From Candidatus Aminicenantota bacterium (GTDB lineage Bacteria > Acidobacteriota > Aminicenantia > Aminicenantales > Aminicenantaceae), in NCBI GenBank assembly GCA_004378665.1, contig SOIA01000111.1, positions 1 through 5,388 on the forward strand: a DNA stretch of 5,388 nt. The letters are read 5' to 3'. Both the position numbers and the translations under genes were made by a program. Positions within the stretch are counted from its first letter, which is position 1; each line of letters opens with the position of its first letter. Of this stretch, positions 1 through 5,388 are shown piece by piece. The notes under the pieces are model-generated. The model made no database searches. It was not told the DNA's origin and saw only the letters and a program-made list of their open reading frames with translations.

Positions 1-156
1 CTTTGATAATTCCTGAAAAAAAAGTGGGGTCAGGCTTTGGGGTTTGGTTTTTTGGGGTCAGAAAAAAGTGGGGTCAGGCTTTGAAAACTTTGATAACTCT
101 TGGATAGACTGACAAAACCGAGTAAGGTCTATAAGATTTTCAAAGCCTGACCCCAC
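1..156. repeat. REP-like repeat cluster (GTGGGGTCAGGCTTTG family)
   Basis: The 19-base motif AAAGTGGGGTCAGGCTTTG occurs at 21-39 and again exactly at 65-83, with a partial copy (TTTGGGGTCAG) at 51-61. A perfect inverted copy of GTGGGGTCAGGCTTTGAAAA (68-87) lies at 137-156, so a 20-bp stem with a 49-base loop can form. Within that loop ATAGAC (104-109) can pair with GTCTAT (127-132). A second short direct repeat, CTTTGATAA[T/C]TC, lies at 1-12 and 88-99, suggesting a partial tandem duplication of an ~87-bp unit. From memory, this motif family occurs as dispersed repeats next to IS200-like REP-associated tyrosine transposases in environmental bacteria. No transposase is present here, and the cluster may continue left of the window. 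Confidence 0.75.
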
Positions 157-165
157 AAACGCAAT

Positions 166-250
166 AAAAAAAGGAGGGCTGGGAGAGGATCCTCCGTTGT
201 GCCCTGCTCCCTTTCAAGCCTTGGTACGCTTTGGAAGAGCCCTCCTTTGG
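166..250 (-). ncRNA. candidate small structured RNA, weakly SRP-RNA-like
   Basis: Read on the minus strand, AAAGGAGGGCT (248-238) is perfectly complementary to AGCCCTCCTTT (180-170), and the 3' arm runs into seven T (172-166), as in an intrinsic terminator. The plus strand has no T-run after the stem, so the minus strand is favoured. The interior folds further: TCTTCC (238-233) pairs with GGAGGA (195-190), an AAA/AAC internal loop follows, then an imperfect helix 229-223/204-199. The apex is CTT-GAAA-GGG (218-209) next to an internal loop AAGG/AGCA (222-219/208-205). A GNRA loop beside AGCAG in an elongated hairpin recalls domain IV of the bacterial signal recognition particle RNA. However, the near-invariant GTCAGG..CGGAAGG sequence is not matched and the apical stem has two U-G pairs. 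TCCTCTCCC (189-181) is left unpaired. That this is an independent RNA is an inference from folding and flanking signals, and the SRP identity is weak. Confidence 0.4.
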
Positions 251-418
251 ATTCCATATATATAATCGTAAAATCAGCCTGTACGCGCAATCGCCTTTAA
301 GGGTGGATTGAGTGATGAATTTTAAACGCCCGTGTTCACCTCTAAGGGTGACGACTTAACCTCTTCATAATAATGGACTTTTCGCAAGAACTGTGGGATC
401 GAGAAAACAATGTTTTTG
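251..418. other. gene-free spacer with a pair of direct repeats
   Basis: I see no credible coding sequence here. CCTTTAAGGGTG (294-305) and CCTCTAAGGGTG (339-350) are direct repeats that differ at one base, 45 bp apart, and with the preceding TC[G/A] they match at 13 of 15 positions. Each is partly palindromic; the second can form a six-pair stem (336-341 with 346-351, one G-U) with loop CTAA. They could be a tandem protein-binding site between the candidate RNA and the GMP synthase promoter. No known riboswitch consensus, including the purine riboswitch, was recognised. Confidence 0.4.
255..266 (-). promoter_or_regulatory. possible -10 region for the minus-strand RNA
   Basis: The minus strand reads ATTATATATATG across 266-255, offering TATATA (262-257) as a -10 box about seven bases before the predicted RNA 5' end near 250-248. 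The matching -35 is poor: TTGCGC at 290-285 is too far from TATATA for normal spacing, and CGTACA (285-280) is at the right distance but matches TTGACA weakly. The AT-rich box is clear, but its use as a promoter is a guess. Confidence 0.25.
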
Positions 419-447
419 TTATCATTTTCTTCGGGATAGTGTATGAT
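419..447 (+). promoter_or_regulatory. sigma70-type promoter of the GMP synthase gene
   Basis: TTATCA (419-424, 4 of 6 to TTGACA) and TATGAT (442-447, 5 of 6 to TATAAT) are separated by 17 bases. Transcription would begin near 454, giving a leader of about 23 bases. That leaves room only for the Shine-Dalgarno sequence GAGGAG (464-469), seven bases before the ATG, so leader-RNA control such as a riboswitch is unlikely from this promoter. Confidence 0.5.
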
Positions 448-476
448 TTGGGGAAAATTTACTGAGGAGTGGATCA

Positions 477-1409
477 ATGGATGAGACAAAATTCATCGAA
501 GAAAAAATCAAGGAGATAAAATCAACCATTGGGACGGAAAAAGCGATCTCCGCTCTCTCCGGAGGAGTTGACAGTTCGGCCTGCACAGTCCTCGCCCATC
601 GGGCCATCGGTTCGAACTTGAAAGTGATCTTCATCGACGATGGATTGATGAGAGCGAATGAGCCGCAAGATGTGAGTCAGATATTCTCCGATTTGGGAAT
701 TCAGGTGGATATAATCGATACTCAGGAAGAATTTTTTCATGCTCTCAAGGGAAAAGCGGACCCGGAGGAAAAGAGAAAAGCGTTCCGGGATATCTTTTAT
801 ACGGTTTTCGGAAGAGAAGTCCTGAAAAGCGAGGCAAAGTTTTTAGTGCAGGGCACGATCGCAGCAGACATCATCGAGACTCAAGGAGGCGTCAAAACCC
901 AGCACAACATCCTTGAGCAGATCGGCATTGATCCGGAGAAGGGATTCGGGTTTATTGCTGTAGAACCCCTGAAGGAACTGTTCAAGCATGAGGTCAGAAA
1001 GGTGGCCGAAGCGCTGGATCTTCCGGAAAAGATATATCAGCGAATGCCTTTCCCAGGCCCGGGCCTGGCAACACGTATAGTCGGAGAGGTGACACCGGAG
1101 AGAGTTTCCCTGGTCAGGAAAGCCACTCAGATCGTAGAGGAAGAGATCGAGAGCCTGAAGCCTTTCCAGGCATTTGCCGTACTGTTGAATGATAAGGGAA
1201 CGGGAGTTAAAGAAGGCAAGAGAAAATTCGGGAATATCATTATCGTTCGTTCCGTGGAGAGTCAGGATGCGTTGACAGCCGAGCCAACTCAGGTTCCTTG
1301 GGATGTACTGACCAGCATTTCTCAAAGAATGACCAACGAACTTCCTGAGGTCGTGCGAGTGGCCTACGAGATCACGCCCAAACCACCCGCCACAATCGAA
1401 TATGTTTAA
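477..1409 (+). CDS. guaA: GMP synthase, stand-alone ATP-pyrophosphatase subunit
   Basis: The 310-residue product matches the synthetase half of GMP synthase, which adenylylates XMP with ATP and replaces the adenylate with ammonia to make GMP in the cytoplasm. Visible signatures are the PP-loop SGGVDSS (28-34), FIDDGLMR (52-59), VQGT (124-127) in the XMP/ATP domain, TQHNI, VEPLKELFKHEVRKVAEAL, PFPGPGL (191-197), and the C-terminal dimerisation domain ending in KPPATIEYV, the normal family terminus. The N-terminal class I glutamine amidotransferase domain (~200 residues) of bacterial GuaA is absent. The protein starts directly with the ATPase domain after a good ribosome site, and no amidotransferase ORF lies upstream, so this is not an obvious truncation. 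This is the two-subunit (GuaAb) layout usual in archaea. Such bacterial proteins have also been labelled ExsB-family. Ammonia may come from a separate glutaminase subunit encoded elsewhere, or from free ammonia; a full-length guaA elsewhere would make this a paralogue. Confidence 0.9.
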   Translation: MDETKFIEEKIKEIKSTIGTEKAISALSGGVDSSACTVLAHRAIGSNLKVIFIDDGLMRANEPQDVSQIFSDLGIQVDIIDTQEEFFHALKGKADPEEKRKAFRDIFYTVFGREVLKSEAKFLVQGTIAADIIETQGGVKTQHNILEQIGIDPEKGFGFIAVEPLKELFKHEVRKVAEALDLPEKIYQRMPFPGPGLATRIVGEVTPERVSLVRKATQIVEEEIESLKPFQAFAVLLNDKGTGVKEGKRKFGNIIIVRSVESQDALTAEPTQVPWDVLTSISQRMTNELPEVVRVAYEITPKPPATIEYV

Positions 1410-1435
1410 TTCAGCAACATATTTGAAATACCCTG

Positions 1436-2557
1436 CTAAGATTTTTTAATTATTTTGTACAGGCCCAGAGTCATCAGGGGAATGATATACACGATAAAAA
1501 ATCCCCAGCTTATGCTTCCATAACCTTTCGCGATCAGGTTAACCAGTCCAAAGGTCGAAATTCCCAGACCGATCAACAGGAGCACCATGGCGACAGTAGG
1601 TCTCGCCCAGGACGGGAGCATTTTCCCCCTTGCCTCCAGAGCAGAGCGGATCCGTTCATTGACTGCATGAATGAAACCGGTCCCGGTTTCGATCAAAGTG
1701 CCGAACAGAACGACTTGGAATAGAATGAGCAGAAGCGGAATTCCCAGACTCTGGAAGACATAATACGCAGGGACTTCTTCCGGCAAAACTTCCGGATACT
1801 GACTCACTACGGCGATGAAGAAAAACAATCCGGGGAGAATACCGATCATTCCTCCGAGAAGTCCTGCGGTTATCGCTTCCTTTCTCGTTTCGATATGGTT
1901 GATGCAGAAGAGAACAGCAGGAATGATTCCCAGATTATACAGAGCATATTTGAAGCCTCCCACTGCCCACCCGGGGAGTATGCTGGCGCTTGAAAAATTC
2001 TTCTGGATGGCTGGTCCGAATTTGATGAGGGCGAAGACAAGAAGAAGCCCGTAAACCACATACAGCAGGATCGACCAGCTGGACAGGAATTTTTCGATCA
2101 AGCCACTTCCTTTAAAGGTCAAAAATCCGATGGCTCCCAGCATGATCATCACTCCGATTATGTCGGGAATCCCGAAATTGTACTTGAGGAGAGCGCCGGC
2201 CGCAGAGCCGATGACTCCCAGCACCAGGAACAGAAGGACAAAATAGATGATCTCAAACAGAAACCAGAAAGGACCCAGGAGCTTCATGAAGAATGAACGG
2301 TAGTCATAGGCCCGAAATTTTCGGGAAAACTCAAAGGTCACGGCCAGTATGAGCGACCAGATGACGGTTGTCACAAGGAGCATCCCCAAAAGACCTCCCA
2401 GAGGCCCGTAGTTCAGAAAAAATTCAACCAATTCCCGTCCTGTGCCGTATCCTCCGGCAATAACCACAGATTGGAACACGAATCCTGGCAAAAGATATTT
2501 TTTAAAAAATGATGTGTTCAGAAAGTTCATTCCAGTCGATTTTTTTCCTTTGTTCAC
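1436..2557 (-). CDS. YkvI-family (COG3949-like) LeuT-fold membrane transporter
   Basis: The 373-residue protein is strongly hydrophobic, with about ten membrane segments (roughly residues 22-37, 53-77, 96-125, 133-150, 160-180, 200-222, 229-254, 268-298, 320-345, 349-370), as expected for a LeuT/APC-fold inner-membrane carrier. The N-terminal GGYGTGRELVEFF (35-47) and KYALYNLG (203-210) resemble Bacillus YkvI and relatives. The unwound first helix with a glycine-rich stretch fits a substrate and ion site. The substrate is unknown. The start is uncertain. GTG at 2557 is the longest in-frame choice and has no clear Shine-Dalgarno sequence; an ATG overlapping it at 2559 runs straight into a stop. 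ATG at 2530 (residue 10) also fits, since the conserved part begins only around residue 17. It converges on the GMP synthase gene with a 26-base gap, and no convincing terminator hairpin is visible there. Family call is fairly sure, function open. Confidence 0.8.
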   Translation of the reverse strand: MNKGKKSTGMNFLNTSFFKKYLLPGFVFQSVVIAGGYGTGRELVEFFLNYGPLGGLLGMLLVTTVIWSLILAVTFEFSRKFRAYDYRSFFMKLLGPFWFLFEIIYFVLLFLVLGVIGSAAGALLKYNFGIPDIIGVMIMLGAIGFLTFKGSGLIEKFLSSWSILLYVVYGLLLVFALIKFGPAIQKNFSSASILPGWAVGGFKYALYNLGIIPAVLFCINHIETRKEAITAGLLGGMIGILPGLFFFIAVVSQYPEVLPEEVPAYYVFQSLGIPLLLILFQVVLFGTLIETGTGFIHAVNERIRSALEARGKMLPSWARPTVAMVLLLIGLGISTFGLVNLIAKGYGSISWGFFIVYIIPLMTLGLYKIIKKS

Positions 2558-2603
2558 ATTTTGTACAGCATTTCATCTGATATTACAAATCTTTAATTTT
2601 GAT

Positions 2604-2641
2604 TAGCCAACGGCTTGGACTTTCTCTATAATAAGAAAGTC
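2604..2641 (+). promoter_or_regulatory. promoter and inverted-repeat operator of the cation efflux gene
   Basis: A perfect TATAAT (2627-2632) follows TAGCCA (2604-2609, 4 of 6 to TTGACA) by 17 bases. The -10 box lies in the centre of a perfect inverted repeat, GACTTTCT (2618-2625), eight bases, AGAAAGTC (2634-2641). This would let a dimeric repressor block the promoter, which fits metal-responsive control of an efflux pump. The stem could alternatively act in RNA or be chance. TTGGAC (2615-2620) is only six bases from the -10 and cannot be its -35. The intergenic region is divergent, so the YkvI-like gene may also be affected. Confidence 0.45.
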
Positions 2642-2673
2642 TATTCGATGCCTTCTTATCGGGAAAAAGAGGA

Positions 2674-3582
2674 ATGAACGAATCCCTTCCAGTGGATGAA
2701 AGACAGATAAAAATACGCAAGGTCACCCTCTGGGGAATATTCCTCAACATTTTCCTGATGGTGTTAAAGATCGCTTCAGGAATTTTGATAAAGTCTTCCG
2801 CACTCATCGCTGACGGAGTGCATTCTCTTTCTGATTTGGCAACGGATTTTGTCGTTTTGATCGGAACCCGATTGTCCAGCAGGCCTGCAGACAAAACCCA
2901 TCCTTATGGCCATGGGAAGATGGAGACGATCGCTTGCCTGATAATTGCTCTGGCTCTGATCGGTATCAGCTTTGGGATCATCTGGTCGGCGGGCGTTTCC
3001 ATTTACAGCCATGAACACAACTTTCCGGGTTTTATGGTTCTGGTTATCGCGGGTGTGTCCGTAGTTTCTAAAGAAATCATCTTTCGTGTGACCCGGAAAG
3101 TCTCCAGGATTACCCACAGCACGGTTCTGTATGCCAATGCCTGGCATCAACGGTCAGACGCTCTTTCCTCAGTGGCTGTCTTATTGGGCGGTGTTGCGAG
3201 CCTGTTCGGATGGGGACATGCAGACCAGGTGGCAGCGGTCGTCGTCGGTTTCATGATCATCGGAGTATCAGGCAAAATTTTCTTCGAGGCGCTTCTCGAA
3301 CTTTCCGAGCATTCGGCGGACAGCGAGTCCATTCAAAAGATCGAGTTGGCCCTTTCCAGAGAAAAAAGTATTTCCAGCTGGCACGCTCTTCGGACCAGAA
3401 AACTGGGAGCAGAGTTGATCGTGGATGTTCATGTTCTGGTGGATCCCAAACTCTCCGTCTTGAGCAGCCATGAGATTTCGATGAGGATTGAAAAAGAGAT
3501 CGAAAAAGAACTCTCCAGGCCTGTCAACGTCCTGGTCCATGTCGAGCCTGATGTCGAGGAAATGAGAAAAAAAGTTAAATGA
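2674..3582 (+). CDS. cation diffusion facilitator (CDF) metal efflux protein
   Basis: This 302-residue inner-membrane protein belongs to the CDF family, whose homodimers export divalent metal ions (Zn, Cd, Co, Fe or Mn) by proton antiport. Membrane helices lie near residues 17-38, 43-64, 86-108, 119-137, 163-180 and 184-205. The intramembrane metal site is readable as HSLSD in helix 2 (H50, D54) and HQRSD in helix 5 (H158, D162), an HxxxD/HxxxD quartet typical of zinc-type members; FieF has DxxxD in helix 2. The conserved HPYGHGKME loop is at 76-84. The cytoplasmic C-terminal domain (about 210-302) carries the usual SxHxLRTRKLG...VDVHVLVDP...SSHEI...VNVLVHVEP pattern. Length is normal. The start has an odd ribosome site: AGAGGA ends directly against the ATG, and no other in-frame start fits better between the upstream stop at 2632 and M29. 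Zinc preference is inferred from the quartet only. Confidence 0.92.
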   Translation: MNESLPVDERQIKIRKVTLWGIFLNIFLMVLKIASGILIKSSALIADGVHSLSDLATDFVVLIGTRLSSRPADKTHPYGHGKMETIACLIIALALIGISFGIIWSAGVSIYSHEHNFPGFMVLVIAGVSVVSKEIIFRVTRKVSRITHSTVLYANAWHQRSDALSSVAVLLGGVASLFGWGHADQVAAVVVGFMIIGVSGKIFFEALLELSEHSADSESIQKIELALSREKSISSWHALRTRKLGAELIVDVHVLVDPKLSVLSSHEISMRIEKEIEKELSRPVNVLVHVEPDVEEMRKKVK

Positions 3583-3587
3583 TGGAT

Positions 3588-3615
3588 TTGACCATTTCTG
3601 CTGACGATTTATAAT
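3588..3615 (+). promoter_or_regulatory. near-consensus sigma70 promoter of the fucose isomerase-like gene
   Basis: TTGACC (3588-3593, 5 of 6) and a perfect TATAAT (3610-3615) are separated by 16 bases, the best promoter in the window. The -35 box begins six bases after the stop of the preceding gene. Transcription would start near 3622 and leave a leader of about 63 bases, so the downstream gene need not depend on the CDF gene's transcript. Confidence 0.65.
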
Positions 3616-3626
3616 GGACGGTATTC

Positions 3627-3641
3627 ATAGAGAATCTCAAT
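3627..3641 (+). promoter_or_regulatory. quasi-palindrome, possible operator just after the start site
   Basis: AT-A-GAGA-A-TCTC-A-AT is a nearly symmetric 15-base element lying 11 bases past the -10 box, where a repressor could block early transcription. It is short and could be chance; no regulator gene is present in the window. Confidence 0.25.
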
Positions 3642-3653
3642 CAGACTCAAATC

Positions 3654-3680
3654 CGGCGAATGATTTTGCCGTGAAGGAGG
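3654..3680 (+). promoter_or_regulatory. leader hairpin directly before a strong Shine-Dalgarno sequence
   Basis: CGGCGAA (3654-3660) can pair with TTTGCCG (3665-3671) as seven pairs including one G-U, around loop TGAT. It ends two bases before AAGGAGG (3674-3680), which is four bases from the ATG. The ribosome site itself stays outside the stem, so the hairpin could protect or tune the mRNA start without masking it. Confidence 0.4.
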
Positions 3681-3684
3681 AAAG

Positions 3685-5388
3685 ATGTCATTCGTGAAGA
3701 AAAAGAAATCTGGCCTTCCCACCTTGGGTGTGTTTGTTCCCTGTGATCCCCGGATCGATGAGGCCTCGCGCAAGAGAGCGTTCAACATCGGAAAGATGAC
3801 TGCAGAGTTGTTGTCAGGAAAGCTTGTGATGCCAGATGGAAGCCCCCCGAATATCTTTTACTGTTCCCATCTTGTGGACAGCGAGAGTACGGCCGATTCC
3901 TGTGTAGGAGAGTTGAAAGATGCCGGAGCGGAAGCACTGATCGTTGTTCCGGACACATGGTTCTTTCCTGGGAAAACCGCCATGGCTCTGACTGCCCACT
4001 TCCCGGCGACTGTTCCTCTCGCATGTGTAGGCGGGAATAACGCCCCAAAGCCCGGTGTCGTGGGCATCGATGCGCTGGTCGGTGCTTATGCGCAAACAGG
4101 ACGTCTCTGTCCTATGGTCATAGGGAATATGCCTGAGACCGGAATGAATCCCGAATTCGACGAGAAAACCCAGGAGGAGATCGTTGATCTGGCTTATGCC
4201 ATGATGGCGTCCGCGGCTTTAAAGGGCAAGAGGTATCTATCGGTGGACACGGATTCGATGCAGATGGAGACTGCTCTGAATCATGTTCACGCGGCCCGGC
4301 GCTTCTTCGGCCTGGAATCCACGCGGGAATCCATGAAGATTTTTGCGGATATGCTCCAGAAGGGAGGAGGATATGACCCGAAGGAACTCGAGGAACTGAG
4401 AAATTGGGTGGTCAACGTCAAATTCAAAGACCGTATCTTTCCGAATACCGAGGAGATTGTCCGATCCAAGACTCCTGTTTACACTCAAAACATCAAACCT
4501 CCTGCGCTTTCAGAAGAAGACACAAAGAAGTTGGATGAAGGTCTGACATTGTACTTGATCATCCGGAATATGATGAAAGACATCAACGCCATCGCAGGGG
4601 GCTGGACGAATCAATTGTCCTGGGGTTCTGACAGAAGAGGAATCCCGCTTTCGACTGCAGATATTGCCGAGTCCCTGTTCAATTCCACTGAAGACCACAC
4701 CGGAAAGAAGACAGTGATTCCCTTTGCGACGGAAAACGACATTCAGGGTCTTCTGACTATGATCGCCTACTGGTTGCTCTCAGGAGGAAAGCCGCCTCTT
4801 TTCATGGACTTCCGGAAGGTCTATGAGCCCTGGGAGGTTAAAAAGATTGCCAAAGAGCTTAAACTGGACCTGACTCCGTACAAGAAAAAGCCCTGGATGG
4901 AGAAAGGATTTATTGATGGGAACAATTCTGGCAGCGGGTCCCTGGATTACGCTGAGAAAACCTACCTTTTTAAAGCCATAGAGTATTATTTTCCGGGTCT
5001 CGGATTTTCTGTGGGATATGTCTCACCTGAAGGGATAAAAGGAATGGCCGGCAGGATGGCTTATTCCGACCTCTCCGGAATGTTCACCATGATCCAGGAT
5101 GAAGCCCAGAGCAATAAACTTCCTGCGCCTTTGATCGAGAGGTGCTGCCATGCTTCGGATTATTCGTGGCCTCATACCTTCCTGACTTTTGAGCACGTTC
5201 CCTCAAGCTTGGTCAAAGTCGGGATCCCCGCCAATCACTTTCACATGATCACGGATATGCCCCGCCGCCGCTGGCAGCATTTTTCCGACTATAACCATAT
5301 CCTGAACTATTGCTGGGAGAACACCCCTGAATACACCGAAGGCGTGGACAGGCCTTTGCCCATGCTGTGGAGGATTAACGGAGGCGAG
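3685..5388 (+). CDS. L-fucose/D-arabinose isomerase family protein, cut by window end
   Basis: The reading frame is open for 568 codons to the last base with no stop, so the C terminus lies outside the window; E. coli FucI has 591 residues, so little should be missing. The family converts aldose to ketose (L-fucose to L-fuculose, D-arabinose to D-ribulose) with a Mn2+ ion, in a cytoplasmic oligomer. N-terminal recognition comes from LKGKRYLSV (FucI: MKGKSYLSL). The central part has WTNQ and ADIAESLFNS, then PFATEND containing E350 and FMDFRKVY containing D375. Near the C terminus WPHTFLTFE and GIPANHFHM supply H518. E350, D375 and H518 align with the metal ligands E337, D361 and H528 of E. 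coli FucI, with similar spacing, so an active enzyme is expected. Overall similarity is distant and the real sugar is uncertain. The ATG at 3685 follows AAGGAGG. No kinase, aldolase or sugar transporter gene is next to it inside the window; the gene beyond 5388 is unseen. Confidence 0.85.
   Translation, partial: MSFVKKKKSGLPTLGVFVPCDPRIDEASRKRAFNIGKMTAELLSGKLVMPDGSPPNIFYCSHLVDSESTADSCVGELKDAGAEALIVVPDTWFFPGKTAMALTAHFPATVPLACVGGNNAPKPGVVGIDALVGAYAQTGRLCPMVIGNMPETGMNPEFDEKTQEEIVDLAYAMMASAALKGKRYLSVDTDSMQMETALNHVHAARRFFGLESTRESMKIFADMLQKGGGYDPKELEELRNWVVNVKFKDRIFPNTEEIVRSKTPVYTQNIKPPALSEEDTKKLDEGLTLYLIIRNMMKDINAIAGGWTNQLSWGSDRRGIPLSTADIAESLFNSTEDHTGKKTVIPFATENDIQGLLTMIAYWLLSGGKPPLFMDFRKVYEPWEVKKIAKELKLDLTPYKKKPWMEKGFIDGNNSGSGSLDYAEKTYLFKAIEYYFPGLGFSVGYVSPEGIKGMAGRMAYSDLSGMFTMIQDEAQSNKLPAPLIERCCHASDYSWPHTFLTFEHVPSSLVKVGIPANHFHMITDMPRRRWQHFSDYNHILNYCWENTPEYTEGVDRPLPMLWRINGGE

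Noticed and set aside
170..248. Plus-strand terminator or leader hairpin from the same 11-bp inverted repeat
   Set aside because: On the plus strand the stem is followed by GGATTCC with no T-run and the loop is 57 bases; the T-run is present only on the minus strand.
301..476. Purine or other riboswitch upstream of the GMP synthase gene
   Set aside because: No purine riboswitch consensus is found, and the best promoter (419-447) leaves a leader of only about 23 bases.
1053..1068. Perfect 16-bp palindrome CCAGGCCCGGGCCTGG
   Set aside because: It falls inside the codons of the conserved PGPGLA part of the PFPGPGL motif; proline, glycine and leucine codons explain the symmetry without a regulatory role.
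843..1325. 160-codon minus-strand frame inside the GMP synthase gene
   Set aside because: It is antisense to a gene with clear family motifs throughout, has no recognisable domain and no ribosome site; it is a shadow of the plus-strand gene.
1410..1440. Bidirectional terminator between the convergent genes
   Set aside because: Only a four-base AGCA/TGCT pairing is visible, followed by an A/T-rich stretch; this is too weak to call a terminator.
2776..3150. 124-codon minus-strand frame inside the CDF gene
   Set aside because: It lies opposite the conserved membrane helices of the CDF protein and shows no family features of its own.
3782..4095. Three overlapping minus-strand frames of 69-93 codons
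   Set aside because: They lie in alternative frames under the plus-strand fucose isomerase-like gene, which remains open for its whole visible length and carries family motifs.

Overview
The window looks like a chromosomal segment of a Gram-negative-type or environmental anaerobic bacterium of middling GC content. It carries four ordinary protein genes, and its first ~470 bases hold repeats and regulatory sequence but no protein gene. No rRNA, tRNA or marker gene fixes the lineage. The GGGGTCAGGCTTTG repeat and the single-domain archaeal-style GMP synthetase subunit are combinations I associate with genomes of Desulfobacterota, Acidobacteriota/Aminicenantes and similar uncultured groups. That is an impression from memory and not a demonstrated assignment.

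Layout. Bases 1-156 hold a REP-like repeat cluster: direct copies of AAAGTGGGGTCAGGCTTTG and one perfect inverted copy. Bases 166-250 on the minus strand hold a candidate small structured RNA. It has a TATATA box upstream, a long base-paired terminal stem followed by seven U, and an apical part that distantly resembles the SRP RNA domain IV hairpin. Bases 251-418 hold only a pair of short direct repeats. A promoter at 419-447 then drives a stand-alone ATP-pyrophosphatase subunit of GMP synthase (477-1409, +). Convergent to it, with a 26-base gap, lies a YkvI-type LeuT-fold membrane transporter (1436-2557, -). A 116-base divergent intergenic region separates this from a cation diffusion facilitator (2674-3582, +), whose likely -10 box sits inside an 8-8-8 inverted repeat. 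The last gene (3685 to the window edge, +) is an L-fucose isomerase family protein with its own near-consensus promoter and a hairpin just before the Shine-Dalgarno sequence. It is cut by the end of the window after 568 codons.

The genes do not form an evident pathway. Strands alternate (+, -, +, +), at least three genes appear to have their own promoters, and the functions (purine biosynthesis, unknown solute transport, divalent metal efflux, sugar isomerisation) are unrelated. I see no defence system, CRISPR array, prophage or complete insertion sequence. The items most worth checking are the minus-strand RNA, the inverted repeat over the metal-transporter promoter, and the glutaminase-less GMP synthase.
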